Positions 36,969 to 48,076 of a stretch of 64,000 nt of DNA are shown piece after piece. Position 1 is the stretch's first letter. Each line of letters starts with the position of its first letter. The position numbers and the translations under genes are program-made. Below the pieces are notes generated by a model. It had not been told where the DNA came from, ran no database searches, and saw nothing but the letters and a program-made list of their open reading frames with translations. This DNA is from Anaerolineales bacterium (GTDB lineage: Bacteria > Chloroflexota > Anaerolineae > Anaerolineales > Villigracilaceae), in contig JAUXUL010000031.1 in assembly GCA_030680795.1 (NCBI GenBank), positions 1 through 64,000 on the forward strand, given 5' to 3'.

Positions 36969-39266
36969 TCAAAACATCATCATCTGCCTCGTGGACGCTT
37001 CCACAGGGTCGCTGGCGATCTGCTCTTCAAACGTTTCACGCGTCAACATCTGGACCTCCAAAAGGTTGCGCAGTAAACGATATTTCACCAGCGGATACTT
37101 TTTCAAACGCGCCTTGAGCGACGGATCGCGTTCCTGTTTATAGGCGGCCAAGGCGGCGCGTCCGCCGGGGATGATGATCACAGTTTGTTCATCCGCATTT
37201 TCCAATGCGCGACTGACCAAAGCCGAAGCCAGCACATGAAATTTTCTGACGGTCTTGTTATTTTCTTTCCACATCAATTCTTCGTCAATTTTTTGCGATT
37301 GATAGTTCAATCTCTTTCCAAGAGTTTCAAGGGTTCCGAAAATATTTTTCATTTCAGCGCGCCGTGCCAGGGCGAGATCTTCCTCGCGCAGTTTCCAGCG
37401 CGCGCCATCTTTCCTGGCGTATGAATTCAGCACTGCGTAGATCATCCCTTTGGACGGTGTCAGTAATCCCGGGAAGCGTGGATACAAATCCGTTTCGATT
37501 TCAAGATAAACAGCCTCGTTTTGCTTTTGCAAAAACAAAAATGTGACGATGGCAACTTCCACGCGGTCTGTAAGTGATTCGTTGTTTTCATCCTCCCGAA
37601 AGATCGCCGGGATACTGTGAGCAGAGCCGTGTGCTTCCCGTAGGGGCGGCGCGGTGGAAGGATCCAACCCCCACATCCCTGTATCCACATTCTCGCCTGT
37701 CGAATAATGCACAAACTCTTTGCCATCCTTCAATGCAGATTCAAACAAACTTTGTGTTTTTCGCAATGCCTCGTCAAATTCATGCTCTGGCTGTTTGAGC
37801 GCATTGGCTTCCTCACACACGATCAACCCCGCGCAATGAATGTGTAAATATCCAGCAGGCTCACCTCGCGCGGATAAATACTCGCGCATGGCTTTTCGCA
37901 CAGTTTCAACATTTGTATTCCCAGCTTTTATTTTTTGCGCGCTCTTCCATGTCACCTGCACAGGATCATGTTCCGTTCGCAGCGCCACGCTTTCCAATTT
38001 GAATCCCGCCGCTTGCGCGGCAGTGATGGCCGAGGTCATAAAGGCAGGCTCAGGTTCGGCAATCAAACCGAACATCGGCACGCCATCTGCCAGCAACTTA
38101 TTTAAGTGATTGAAGGTCCCATGCAGGGCGGTTGCATTCCAAGCCCAATCGTAACGTCTGCGGCGCAGCGCGTTTTTATACGGCTCAACTGCTTCCTGGC
38201 CCCACAACCAGCCTGCCCACAAAGCGGAGAGAGTCCAAAATGCCTGGTTTGGACGCGGCACTGAACAAATCACCGCAGCAATTGGAATTTCTTTTTTGAC
38301 TTCATGCGCAAGGTCTTTGAGACGACCTTCATAGATACAAATCCCGCCGCTTTCTGGAATCTTCTTCGGCCACGCCTCACACGGGACTGTTGAGCCTGTT
38401 CCCGTCCATAGGCTTAATCCACGCTCGAGCATCATCCACACGTTATGCTCGCGGAATTGACCTGGTGTGCTTAACTGTTTCGGCCTTGGTCTTTCAGACG
38501 GATGTGCCCAGAGCGTGTTGCCCGCGTCACATGCCACCAGGGTCAGGGCGGTCAATGCGCGTTTTCGTTCTGGGGATAGATTCAAGCCATCCAGGCGGTT
38601 GATGATCGTGGTCAACACATAAAGCGGACGCGGCAGGTAATGTTGAATTGCCTCTTCTGCATAAAAGCGGTCGTCGTCTTTTAGCGATACCACGCGTTCA
38701 AAAGCGCGTGAACGATGCAAAGCGTCCGTGGATGCGATTTTCTTTGCGCGTTCAATATCTTCATCGGTCACAATACGTTCGCCAGAGTCGCCGCATTGTT
38801 TACATTCGTAGATACGGGCGTAGGGCGCGGTCTCTCCTTTGCGCCATAAAAAGGTATGCGCCTGGATTTGTTGTTTGCAATTTTCGCATATAGTGAAGTA
38901 AAGGGATTGAAAATGATGTTCGAGTCGTTCGTCCCCTTTTTTGAGTGCGCCCAGGTCAGCCAGCGCGGCGATGAATTCCGATTCGGGTGGAGGCTTGGCG
39001 AATGTCTCCAGCAGGAAACGCGTGACCGGGTTGTTGACTGTCACCAGCACACGGTATCCGCTTCGCGCGGCTTCGAGGACGAGTAGTGGGGAGAATCCGA
39101 ATGGGTCGAGCAACCAGCTTCCAGGCTTGCCCTGAGCCGTGTCGATGGGTAGGGCCTGAAGCGAGAGCCAGACTGAGATCACTCCCTCTTCGAGCGCAGG
39201 CAGAAATCGCGAGAGCGGTCCCGGGTCTGCGGGTTTCAATCCTGGAATGAAGGGTTGGAAATCCAT
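36969..39266 (-). CDS. Degenerate DNA-adenine-methylase-like protein with zinc ribbon
   Basis: WLLDPFGFSPLLVLEAARSGYRVLVTVNNP resembles a methylase SAM motif; CENC...CKQC ribbon; SVPRPNQAFWTLSALW where DPPY would be expected. Confidence 0.55.
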   Translation of the reverse strand: MDFQPFIPGLKPADPGPLSRFLPALEEGVISVWLSLQALPIDTAQGKPGSWLLDPFGFSPLLVLEAARSGYRVLVTVNNPVTRFLLETFAKPPPESEFIAALADLGALKKGDERLEHHFQSLYFTICENCKQQIQAHTFLWRKGETAPYARIYECKQCGDSGERIVTDEDIERAKKIASTDALHRSRAFERVVSLKDDDRFYAEEAIQHYLPRPLYVLTTIINRLDGLNLSPERKRALTALTLVACDAGNTLWAHPSERPRPKQLSTPGQFREHNVWMMLERGLSLWTGTGSTVPCEAWPKKIPESGGICIYEGRLKDLAHEVKKEIPIAAVICSVPRPNQAFWTLSALWAGWLWGQEAVEPYKNALRRRRYDWAWNATALHGTFNHLNKLLADGVPMFGLIAEPEPAFMTSAITAAQAAGFKLESVALRTEHDPVQVTWKSAQKIKAGNTNVETVRKAMREYLSARGEPAGYLHIHCAGLIVCEEANALKQPEHEFDEALRKTQSLFESALKDGKEFVHYSTGENVDTGMWGLDPSTAPPLREAHGSAHSIPAIFREDENNESLTDRVEVAIVTFLFLQKQNEAVYLEIETDLYPRFPGLLTPSKGMIYAVLNSYARKDGARWKLREEDLALARRAEMKNIFGTLETLGKRLNYQSQKIDEELMWKENNKTVRKFHVLASALVSRALENADEQTVIIIPGGRAALAAYKQERDPSLKARLKKYPLVKYRLLRNLLEVQMLTRETFEEQIASDPVEASTRQMMMF

Positions 39267-39301
39267 CTTGGGTTAAGTATACATCTCCCCAGAAAAAGTG
39301 T

Positions 39302-39985
39302 TTACAATTTTTCTGCCGTAAATATCTCGAAGAGCGGTATCGGCCAATAAAGTGTGGCGATGGGGTTGATGCGCGCAATGCGAGTGATCTCGTTTTTGAT
39401 CTCTGCAATGCCGCGTTCGTGATATGCGCCAGAATATTCAGGACCGGCCACTATGCGGCCGATGCGGTAAAGGATGTTTTCTGTAGGTCCGGAGACGATC
39501 AGTTGCCCGCCTTGTTTGAGAAGTGCGAGAAGTTCATTCAATGTGCGCGGCAAGTCTTTGACATGTTCAAGCACATCTAATGCAATGATGAGGTCGAAAG
39601 AATTTGCGGGTAGATCGTTGACGTTGTTTTTGGTTGCATCTTTAACTTCCACATTCGATGCAAGCGGAATATAGGCTTGCACGCGTTCAAGCGGAAGAAG
39701 ATCAACATCCAGCGCGGTGACTTGTGAACTGATCTGCGAAAGATAGGGCAGCATCACACCGCTGCCGCATCCGAAATCAAGCACGCGCACATAAGGCCTT
39801 GGGCGTTGAATGTGTTCCATCACTTTGCGAAGGCGCTGCCAGAATAACCAGTTGATGACTGGGTTGCGATGTGAATATGCCGGGAAAGCGGCTTCGTCCA
39901 TACGGCCAGATTCTGCCTGTGCAAGCACTTGCCGAATAGCCTTTCGATAGCGTGTTTTGTAGGAGTTGAAGTCAGTTGCTTTCAT
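39302..39985 (-). CDS. Class I SAM-dependent methyltransferase
   Basis: VLDFGCGSGVMLPYLSQISSQVTALDVD; LIIALDVLEHVKDLPRTLNELLALLKQGGQLIVSGP. Confidence 0.88.
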   Translation of the reverse strand: MKATDFNSYKTRYRKAIRQVLAQAESGRMDEAAFPAYSHRNPVINWLFWQRLRKVMEHIQRPRPYVRVLDFGCGSGVMLPYLSQISSQVTALDVDLLPLERVQAYIPLASNVEVKDATKNNVNDLPANSFDLIIALDVLEHVKDLPRTLNELLALLKQGGQLIVSGPTENILYRIGRIVAGPEYSGAYHERGIAEIKNEITRIARINPIATLYWPIPLFEIFTAEKL

Positions 39986-40947
39986 AATGGGTCTGAGAGC
40001 GCTTTGCGTGGGGTGGAGTTCATATCAATTTCGATTGCAGACAGCAGAATTTGAATTCCTAAAATAACAGACAGGGTAGGCAGCATGACCGTGCCAGTGG
40101 GTGCGGGGATATTTTGCCTGGCATATTGGATCCATTTGGTTATGCCAAAGATGAGGCCGAATAATAATAATGGAATGCCGCTGACGAGGTAAAGCGACAT
40201 CATTGAAAAATCATAGATGTAGTATTTCAATGCAATTCGCCTGAGAAATGTGGCAAGCAGTTTTATGGGAAATTCAAATAAGCTGCGGCGGATGGACAAA
40301 TTCGATGTCTCATTGCCATAACGCGCGGGTATGGTTACATCCAAAACGAAGGCATTCAGCATGTATAAATGCGAGAGCATGGAGGTTTCAAAATAATAGC
40401 GGTGGTCTAGTTTTTCAAGTGGAAATTGCACAAGCATTTCAGCGCGGATGGCAAAATATCCATTGGTTGGGTCGAAAATGTTCCAATAGCCAGTGGCGGC
40501 TTTGGTGAGGAAACTCAACCCAAGGTTTCCAATTCGGCGGATGTACGGCATTTGTTGAAGCGATTGAAAATCACGAAAGCGGTTGCCTTTAACGTAATCA
40601 GCTTTACCTTGAATTAGAGGCGTGATGAGCGCAGGGATGTGAGCTGGGTCCATTTGCCCGTCGCCATCTAGTTTTATGGCGATCTGGGCACCCAGTTCCA
40701 GCGCTTTCTTGAATCCTGAAACCATCGCTCCGCCCACACCTTGGTTTTGTTTGTGGCGGATAAGAGTAATGCGTTTATCTTTTTTTGCGGCGGCAGTAAT
40801 CAGGTCTGCAGTTGAATCGGGAGAAGCATCATCCACCACGATAATATATTTTATATAACGCGGTAATCCGCGCAGCACAAATGCAATATCCTGCTCCACA
40901 CGATACGCTGGAATTACTACGGCAATCTTAAACCTTGAAAAATTCAT
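39982..40947 (-). CDS. Glycosyltransferase family 2 (dolichol-phosphate mannose synthase-like)
   Basis: VVIPAYRVEQDIAFVLRGLPRYIKYIIVVDDASPDSTADLI; KLDGDGQMDP; ATGA overlap with next gene. Confidence 0.92.
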   Translation of the reverse strand: MNFSRFKIAVVIPAYRVEQDIAFVLRGLPRYIKYIIVVDDASPDSTADLITAAAKKDKRITLIRHKQNQGVGGAMVSGFKKALELGAQIAIKLDGDGQMDPAHIPALITPLIQGKADYVKGNRFRDFQSLQQMPYIRRIGNLGLSFLTKAATGYWNIFDPTNGYFAIRAEMLVQFPLEKLDHRYYFETSMLSHLYMLNAFVLDVTIPARYGNETSNLSIRRSLFEFPIKLLATFLRRIALKYYIYDFSMMSLYLVSGIPLLLFGLIFGITKWIQYARQNIPAPTGTVMLPTLSVILGIQILLSAIEIDMNSTPRKALSDPL

Positions 40948-41002
40948 AACTAAAATTGTACTCGAAAAGGTGATAGAATCTTGCCGAGGATAAATTATTT
41001 AC

Positions 41003-41496
41003 ATGGCATCCGGGGAACAAATTCTTATTGTGGAAAGTGATCCTGATATTGCCGATCTGATCGGGAGACAATCGCTTCAGCCGCTTGGCTATCAAGTGAC
41101 AGTGGAGCACGATGCGGCTTCTGCCCTTAAACGCGCAGTTCAGACTCCTCCGGATTTGATCCTCGCCAATATAAATTTACCAGGCTTGAGCGGAAAAGAC
41201 CTGCTCACCGCGCTCAGTTCACAGGGCGTGGAATCGCCATTGATCGTTGTGCGAAAGAATGAACATGAATTCTCCCGCGATACACAAACACTGCCTGCAG
41301 CGATGGCGGATTATGCATCCGTTTCCCTGGTTAATGTTCCGTGCGTTGGAGCAAAATGCTGAAACTGTGCACATCGCAGAGAAGCAAAAATATGCCCCAC
41401 TTGAATCATTGCGCGGAACAAAGAAAAGCGCTTGAATCTGTACAATTTTCATTGCAACGTCTGGCGCAATTCTCCGAAAAGACAACTGCTCAATAA
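41003..41496 (+). pseudogene. Decayed response-regulator receiver gene with frameshifts
   Basis: QILIVESDPDIADLIGRQSLQPLGYQVTVEHDAASALKRAVQTPPDLILANINLPGLSGKDL, then the continuation is spread over other frames (RALEQNAETVHIAEKQKYA; AEQRKALESVQFSLQRLAQFSEKTTAQ*). Confidence 0.7.
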
Positions 41497-41520
41497 AAAT
41501 AAAAACATATTATTGATCAC

Positions 41521-42969
41521 ATGGCAAAACAGTCTCTCATTCTACTCGCGCTGAATCCCTCTCCCATTCTGGATCTAATGGAACGAACTTTACATGCGGC
41601 CGATTTTAAAGTGGCAACTGCCGATGATCGTCCAGGGCTGGAAAAGTCTGTGCAGGAAGCCATTCCTGCATTAATAATCATTGGTGAGAAGTTTGCAGAC
41701 CGTGACGGTTTGTCTGTATCCAGCGATATGCTTGAACGATTCCCCACTTTACCGATCATTTTTTATGCAGATCAGGATACACCAGGGCTTGTCAAATCTG
41801 TGTTTAAGAAGGGTTTGAGCGGCTATCTTTATTCCCCGCTCAATGAGGCTGATATTGTTGATGAAGTTCGAAATAGCCTCACGCGTGCAAGAAAACTGGG
41901 GGATTGGCTGCGTCGTGAAGTGAAGCGCACTACCTCATCTCTGACAGAAAAAGCCAAGATCTCCGAGGCCGAGCGCGCCCAATTGGAGGCGATCATCGCA
42001 AATATTCAGGATGGTGTGATCGTCATGGATGAGAATCAAGTCATCCTGTTTGTGAATCGCGCCATACGAGATATTTTCAATTTGGGTGAAAAAACTGTTG
42101 TCGGCAAACCACTTAAGGATGCCATTATGAATGCAGACTTACGCGCCTTGCTGTCCCGCTCAAGAGAGGGATCTTTTAAATATCATGAGATCAATTTTGA
42201 TGATGGCCGCATTTTCAATGCTCAATATACACCCATCCCGGGAATAGGCGCGGCAGTGACCATGCAGGATATTTCATATCTAAAGGAACTCGACATCCTG
42301 AAGAGTGATTTTATCCATACTATTTCACATGACCTGCGCTCTCCCTTAACTGCCGTTCTCGGTTACACCGAATTGGTGGAACGTACGGGTCCCCTCAACC
42401 AGAACCAGCAGGAATTTTTACGTCTCTTGCAGGGGAGCGTTCAGCACATTACCTCGCTGGTCAATGACTTGCTTGATCTTGGCCGCCTGGAAGCAGGCTT
42501 TGACACACGTCGTGAATTCGTACAACTTGAAGGCGTGCTCAAGTACACTCTTGATATGTTCGATGCACAAATAAAGAAAAAGAAACTCAACCTTACAACA
42601 GAGGTTGCAGGGAATTTACAAGCGGTACGCGTCAATCCCATCCGTATTCGTCAGATGCTTGATAATCTGGTTGGCAATGCGATCAAGTACACGCCGGAAG
42701 GCGGCAGTATTCGGGTGAGCATGTCCGTGCAGGATAAGCAGACAATCATCAAAGTTGAAGATACCGGTCCGGGCATATTGCCTGAAGATCAAAACCACGT
42801 ATTCGAAAAGTTTTACCGCGCTTCAAATGTCCCGGATAATGTAAAGGGCTCCGGATTGGGATTGGCAATTGTTAAGTCCATTGTGGATAGGCATCAAGGG
42901 CGGATTTGGGTGGAATCGATAATGGGTGTTGGTTCTACGTTCACCGTGCTGCTGCCGACACAGGAATAA
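41521..42969 (+). CDS. Sensor histidine kinase (pseudo-receiver, PAS, HisKA, HATPase_c)
   Basis: SDFIHTISHDLRSPLTAVLGYTELVER; LVGNAIKYTPEGG; VEDTGPGILPEDQ; GSGLGLAIVKSIVDRHQG. Confidence 0.95.
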   Translation: MAKQSLILLALNPSPILDLMERTLHAADFKVATADDRPGLEKSVQEAIPALIIIGEKFADRDGLSVSSDMLERFPTLPIIFYADQDTPGLVKSVFKKGLSGYLYSPLNEADIVDEVRNSLTRARKLGDWLRREVKRTTSSLTEKAKISEAERAQLEAIIANIQDGVIVMDENQVILFVNRAIRDIFNLGEKTVVGKPLKDAIMNADLRALLSRSREGSFKYHEINFDDGRIFNAQYTPIPGIGAAVTMQDISYLKELDILKSDFIHTISHDLRSPLTAVLGYTELVERTGPLNQNQQEFLRLLQGSVQHITSLVNDLLDLGRLEAGFDTRREFVQLEGVLKYTLDMFDAQIKKKKLNLTTEVAGNLQAVRVNPIRIRQMLDNLVGNAIKYTPEGGSIRVSMSVQDKQTIIKVEDTGPGILPEDQNHVFEKFYRASNVPDNVKGSGLGLAIVKSIVDRHQGRIWVESIMGVGSTFTVLLPTQE

Positions 42970-42978
42970 AAAATACAA

Positions 42979-45738
42979 TTACTTCTTCCACCACTTCTCC
43001 AACTCCATCACCACGAATACGATCACACCCGCTGCCGCGGCAATGGACAGGTCACAACCGCTGAGGGGCAAAACTTCAAAAAATTTAGCCAGGGCGGGAA
43101 TGTACATCACCAGCATTTGCATTACAACAACCAGCAATGCCATGCCTGCCAGCAATGGATTACTCAGTAGACCCATTTTGAATAACGAGTCTTTTGCCGA
43201 GCGTGAAGCCAAAGCCTGGAAGACCTGCATGAATGCAAGCGATGTGAAGATCATCGTCTGCCATTCGGGGCGCCCGGTAAAGAAATACCAGGAACCAAGT
43301 CCCAATGCGAGCGCGCCGATCAGTACGCCAACCCAAATGGTTTGAGCGCCTGCGCCGCGTGAGAACACACCTTCGGTGGGGGAGAATGGCTTGCGCTTCA
43401 TGGTGTCAGGTTCGGGATTTTCCATACCCATGCCCAGCCCAAGCAGACCGTCTGTTAATAAGTTAAGCCACAACAACTGTAATGGCAGCAGAGGCAATGG
43501 CTTTCCTAAAAATGGGGCGAGCAGCATTACCAATACCTTGCCGATGTTTCCAGCCACGCTGAAACGCACGAACTTGCGGATATTATCGTAGATCGTTCTG
43601 CCTTCCTGCACTGCCGCAACGATGGTGGCAAAGTTATCGTTGAGCAAAACCATGTCAGATGCCTCTTTCGACACATCCGTGCCAGTCAGTCCCATCGCCA
43701 CGCCGATATCCGCTTTGCGAAGCGCAGGCGCGTCATTTACGCCGTCGCCTGTCATCGCAACGATATGTCCCTTTGCCTGCAAGGCTTGCACGATCCTCAT
43801 CTTGTGTTCAGGAGCAACACGCGCAAACACATTGACCTCATCCACGACATTCTTTAATTCTTCAAAACTTAAATTCTCGATCTCAGTTCCGGTCAACGCT
43901 TTTATGCTTGAGACGGCGTCCTCGCCGCCGGGGACGGCGGCTGGAGCAGAAGAAACAATCCCCAACTGACGCGCGATCTCAATTGCAGTCAATGGATGGT
44001 CGCCTGTGATCATCACTGGTCGAATCCCTGCGGCGCGGCAGGTTGCCACCGCCTCTCTTACTTCCGAGCGTGGCGGGTCAATCATGCCGAACAAGCCAAC
44101 CAGGGTTAGATTCTGTTCAAGGTCTGTTTGAATGATTTGAGGGATGGAGTTAAGCAGGCGGAAGGCAACGCCGAGGACGCGCATGCCCTTTTTGGCGAGC
44201 CGCTCATTAGCCGCTTCGATTCTGGACCTCCAGCCTGCGTTCATTGGCAGGGACTTTCCCTCCATCCAAACATGGCTGGTGGTGTCGAGCAGTCCATCTA
44301 TACCACCCTTTGTGAAAGCAATGTATCGTTTGTCGCCGATCTCAAGCCCTGACAGCACAGTGGGATCATATTGACCAAGATGATGGACAGTGGTCATGCG
44401 TTTGCGTTTCGAGTCAAATGGAAGTTCTGCCGCGCGTGGAAAAGATGAATCGAGTGACGATTTCCAATAACCCATCTTCGCGGCGGCCACCACCAATGCG
44501 CCTTCGGTTGGGTCGCCAAGTGTGTGGAAGCGGTCATCGCCGGTGTCTATCAGCTTGGCGTCATTGCATAAGGCGCCGCCGATCGCTGCCAGCGAAAGAG
44601 ATGATTGGACTGGCGCACCCAGCCCCCGGGTAGTGTGAAGCGAACCGTCGCGTTCCATTGTTTCGGTTAGATTAATCGCATGTTCAGCTACATCCAGCAC
44701 TACGACGGTCATGCGGTTTTCAGTCAGCGTGCCTGTTTTATCGGAGCAGATGACGGTGACCGAGCCAAGCGTTTCAACAGCGGGCAGTGTGCGGATCAAT
44801 GCCTCGCGTTGCAGCATGCGTTGTGCGCCGAGCGCCAGCGTAATGGTAACGACGGCGGGAAGACCTTCCGGCACAATTGCAACGGCCACACTGACTGCCG
44901 TGAGCAGCATGTGACGAAGTTCGTCGCCGCGCATCATGCCAAGCAAGAGGATAAGCCCAGCAATGAAAACACCGATGATTGCCAGATTTTTTCCAAGCGC
45001 ATCCAACCTGCGTTGAAGCGGTGTTTGCTCCTGCTGCACTTGCTGGATCAATTCAGCGATCCTGCCAAGCTCGGTCTGCATACCTGTGGCAACCACAAGC
45101 GCGAGGCCGCGTCCCTGTGTGACAATGGTTCCCATGTAACTCATGTTGCGGCGATCACCCAATGGAAGAGCCTGTCGAAACCCTGTCGCAGGATCGCTCG
45201 AGAGCGCGGTGGTATGTTTTCCGATGGGTTCCGATTCACCTGTGAGTGCGGCTTCTTGAATTCTCAAATTTACCGCTTCAAGCAGGCGTAAATCTGCAGG
45301 GATCACATTGCCTGTTTCCAATTGAATGATATCGCCGGGCACAAGTTCGCGCGCGGGAAGTTCCTGCAATTTGCCGTCACGCAGCACGCGCACATTTGGC
45401 ACAGACATTTTCTTGAGCGCGGCAATGGCCTGCTCTGCGCGGTATTCCTGAATGAAACCCAAAAACGCGTAAAGCGCAACAATGGCAAGGATCGCAATTG
45501 TATTTTTTACGTCGCCGAGCAAACCCGCGACCACAGCCGCGCCAATCAGGATCAAAACCATCGTGGCAGTGATCTGCTCCCACAAAATCTGTAATGGGGT
45601 TCGTCCGCCGCGTTCGATGAGTTCATTCGGGCCGAATTGGGTTTTGCGTTCATTTACTTGCGCAAAGGTCAATCCCGTCTCAAGCGATGAAGAGAGTTCG
45701 TCCAGTGCAGGTTTTGTTTCGAGGGTATGCCAGTTCAT
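42979..45738 (-). CDS. Calcium-type P-type ATPase
   Basis: [53 protein letters not shown]. Confidence 0.96.
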   Translation of the reverse strand: MNWHTLETKPALDELSSSLETGLTFAQVNERKTQFGPNELIERGGRTPLQILWEQITATMVLILIGAAVVAGLLGDVKNTIAILAIVALYAFLGFIQEYRAEQAIAALKKMSVPNVRVLRDGKLQELPARELVPGDIIQLETGNVIPADLRLLEAVNLRIQEAALTGESEPIGKHTTALSSDPATGFRQALPLGDRRNMSYMGTIVTQGRGLALVVATGMQTELGRIAELIQQVQQEQTPLQRRLDALGKNLAIIGVFIAGLILLLGMMRGDELRHMLLTAVSVAVAIVPEGLPAVVTITLALGAQRMLQREALIRTLPAVETLGSVTVICSDKTGTLTENRMTVVVLDVAEHAINLTETMERDGSLHTTRGLGAPVQSSLSLAAIGGALCNDAKLIDTGDDRFHTLGDPTEGALVVAAAKMGYWKSSLDSSFPRAAELPFDSKRKRMTTVHHLGQYDPTVLSGLEIGDKRYIAFTKGGIDGLLDTTSHVWMEGKSLPMNAGWRSRIEAANERLAKKGMRVLGVAFRLLNSIPQIIQTDLEQNLTLVGLFGMIDPPRSEVREAVATCRAAGIRPVMITGDHPLTAIEIARQLGIVSSAPAAVPGGEDAVSSIKALTGTEIENLSFEELKNVVDEVNVFARVAPEHKMRIVQALQAKGHIVAMTGDGVNDAPALRKADIGVAMGLTGTDVSKEASDMVLLNDNFATIVAAVQEGRTIYDNIRKFVRFSVAGNIGKVLVMLLAPFLGKPLPLLPLQLLWLNLLTDGLLGLGMGMENPEPDTMKRKPFSPTEGVFSRGAGAQTIWVGVLIGALALGLGSWYFFTGRPEWQTMIFTSLAFMQVFQALASRSAKDSLFKMGLLSNPLLAGMALLVVVMQMLVMYIPALAKFFEVLPLSGCDLSIAAAAGVIVFVVMELEKWWKK

Positions 45739-46211
45739 TTTTTCTCAATCTTAAAACCTGACAGGTCTTCGGGAAGCTCTGATCAGTTGTGATCAAAGTC
45801 CACGCATGGTTAAAGGTCAACCATGCTGCTTTTGGGACAGATCAGGTTTGGTTATTTACCTTATTCCATTTATGAGTCCATTGCAAAAACATTCTTTTTA
45901 CCGTGACACTTGCGCCTGCGCGCAATGCAGGTGAGAAGCGCAGGGCGCGAAGGAATTTTATTGACCGCGAAGAGAAACAAAAAAACTGGGAGATGTTCTT
46001 TAGATTCTTGAACTTTCCCTTGAAAATCTTCGTGGTCTTCGTCCCTTCGCGGTGAGAACAGGCGTTTTGCAGTAAAGTCATTTATACCACTTGCGATTGT
46101 TCTTCGCACGGTGCCCACCATTATTCATACCATGATTGGATTAAGCCTTCCCCCATTGAGGAGGGGCTGCCCCTCTCTTTTTGGACAGCCCCAGTTAATT
46201 GTTGTTTAGAT

Positions 46212-46589
46212 TTACTTATTCCTGCCCTTTAACTCATCACGCAGGATAAAGCCCATGACAACACTTACGAAACTGATCACCAAACTGCCGAGCAGTGCCT
46301 GCCAGAATCCATCCACAGTGAAGCCGATGCCAAACGATTGCCCAATCATACTGGTGAGCAAAAGCAAGACCGTGTTGATCAGGATGGTGAACAAACCCAG
46401 TGTCAGAATGATGAGCGGGCAGGTCAGGAATTTGAGTAGGGGGCGTACCAGCGCATTGAGCAAGCCAATGATGAGCGCCAGCCAAAGAATACCAGTCCAG
46501 GCGCCGTTGAATTGGATGCCCGGCACGATCAAGACTGCCACATATAATGCGACTGCATTGATTGCCCAGCGGATTAAGAATTTTGTCAT
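46212..46589 (-). CDS. Phage holin family 4 superfamily small membrane protein
   Basis: FLIRWAINAVALYVAVLIVPGIQFNG...LIIGLLNALVRPLLKFLTCPLIILTLGLFTILINTVLLLL. Confidence 0.88.
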   Translation of the reverse strand: MTKFLIRWAINAVALYVAVLIVPGIQFNGAWTGILWLALIIGLLNALVRPLLKFLTCPLIILTLGLFTILINTVLLLLTSMIGQSFGIGFTVDGFWQALLGSLVISFVSVVMGFILRDELKGRNK

Positions 46590-46651
46590 TTGAATTCCTT
46601 TCTGTGTAGAGCGAGATAAATTTCGCGTTACATATGGATACGCAAAAATGA

Positions 46652-47626
46652 TTAAGAAGTTGCCTGCATCCAGACCAAAGTGCGGATGGGTTTGAAACCT
46701 GCGGCGCGGATGGCGTCGTCAAACTCGTTGACTGGGAATTCCAGCGTAATGTTTGGGTATAGATGAAATATCTCGCGCCGCGCCTGGATCAGCAATACCG
46801 TCAACGCTTCGGGGTCGCACCTTTCGCCTGCTGCAGCAAAAAGAGATTCGCCTCGCCCGTTGGGAATCCACGAGAGCGTGGCGTGAAGTTGATCCTTCCG
46901 CACCGCGGCCCATTGACGGACATTCATATCCACAAAAAGCAGAAATAACCAGTTCCATAAACCAGGCCGAAGGGAGTTAAAGTTCAAATTGCGGTGCCAG
47001 GCCAATTGGTCGGGGTAGAGGCGCGAAAGCCAGTTGAGTTGAGTCTGCCAAAAGCGTGGATGTCTGTTTGTGATGGCGATGTCCGTCTCCAGTCCTCGTA
47101 CATGACGGTCAGTGGCTGCCTGCCAGGAGGTGCGCCGCGCGCGTTCGGTAAATCCTAGTTTGGTGTAAAGATCAACCGCTTCGGGGTTGTCAGCGCGGAC
47201 GTGCAGCCAGATGTTATCTGCCTTTTTTTCGCGGGCATGTTGCATGGCGCGTTCGGTCAGGGCGCGGGCAATTCCCTTGCGGCGGTGTGACGGATGAACC
47301 CCGACATTGGCAATTAGATAAATGCGTCGCTGGTTGTGTCGAAATGGAACGAGACTGGCGTTGCCGATGATGTCTCCGTTTTCCTCCCAAATGTAGCCAG
47401 TCAGCGGAAGCGAGGTGGTTTCGGCGGCGCGGCTCGCCCATTTAACAAATGAGTTGTCACTGCCTGCCCGGCGCATCTCCTGTACATAGCGTTTGCCTTC
47501 ACTATCCATTGTGCCGGAGAAGCACAATTCAATCAGATCTGCCACGGCCGGCAGGTCTCGCACAATGCTGAGCGGGCGCAGGTTGGGGTGCACATCTGCG
47601 CGCACGGAGAGGGTGATGGAGGACAT
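46652..47626 (-). CDS. GNAT family N-acetyltransferase
   Basis: YLIANVGVHPSHRRKGIARALTERAMQHAREKKADNIWLHVRADNPEAVDLYTKLGFTE. Confidence 0.9.
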   Translation of the reverse strand: MSSITLSVRADVHPNLRPLSIVRDLPAVADLIELCFSGTMDSEGKRYVQEMRRAGSDNSFVKWASRAAETTSLPLTGYIWEENGDIIGNASLVPFRHNQRRIYLIANVGVHPSHRRKGIARALTERAMQHAREKKADNIWLHVRADNPEAVDLYTKLGFTERARRTSWQAATDRHVRGLETDIAITNRHPRFWQTQLNWLSRLYPDQLAWHRNLNFNSLRPGLWNWLFLLFVDMNVRQWAAVRKDQLHATLSWIPNGRGESLFAAAGERCDPEALTVLLIQARREIFHLYPNITLEFPVNEFDDAIRAAGFKPIRTLVWMQATS

Positions 47627-47964
47627 TGGGGATATTATAGCCCCATGTTTACTCCTCGTCGCATAAATTTCTACAAGTTATCTCAATATGTCACCCTGAG
47701 CGGTAGTGAAAGGTCTCTACCCCAAAAATGCGAGACTCTTTGGTCGCGAAGAACGCTCCCTCAGAGCGACATAGTATTTTGAACAGGTGCGAAAATATAG
47801 GACGTGACACGGACTCCCCGTCAAAACGGGACACTGCCTGAGCGTAGTATAAACCCAATTTAGCGCGGTGGTGGAGCATGGCTTTTCGTTTCTCCCAAAA
47901 AATCTAACGCACTTCTTACGTCTCACATACAACCTGTAAATCTGACATTTGTTATAATGCCCCT

Positions 47965-48060
47965 ATTGTTGGACGGTGGAGGGCGGACGATGGACGGCAG
48001 ACGGTAGACGGTGTAAACGGTCTATGGTCAATGGTCTATCGTCTATCATCATCGTCCCCA
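47965..48060. repeat. Degenerate 7-nt-period arrays (gacggta... and ggtctat...)
   Basis: gacgatg gacggca gacggta gacggtg ; ggtctat ggtcaat ggtctat cgtctat. Confidence 0.75.
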
Positions 48061-48076
48061 ACGGAGGAACTACCCT

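Noticed and set aside
46212-46589. Holin-family protein as a sign of a prophage
   Set aside because: This small membrane family is common in non-phage contexts and no other phage gene is nearby.
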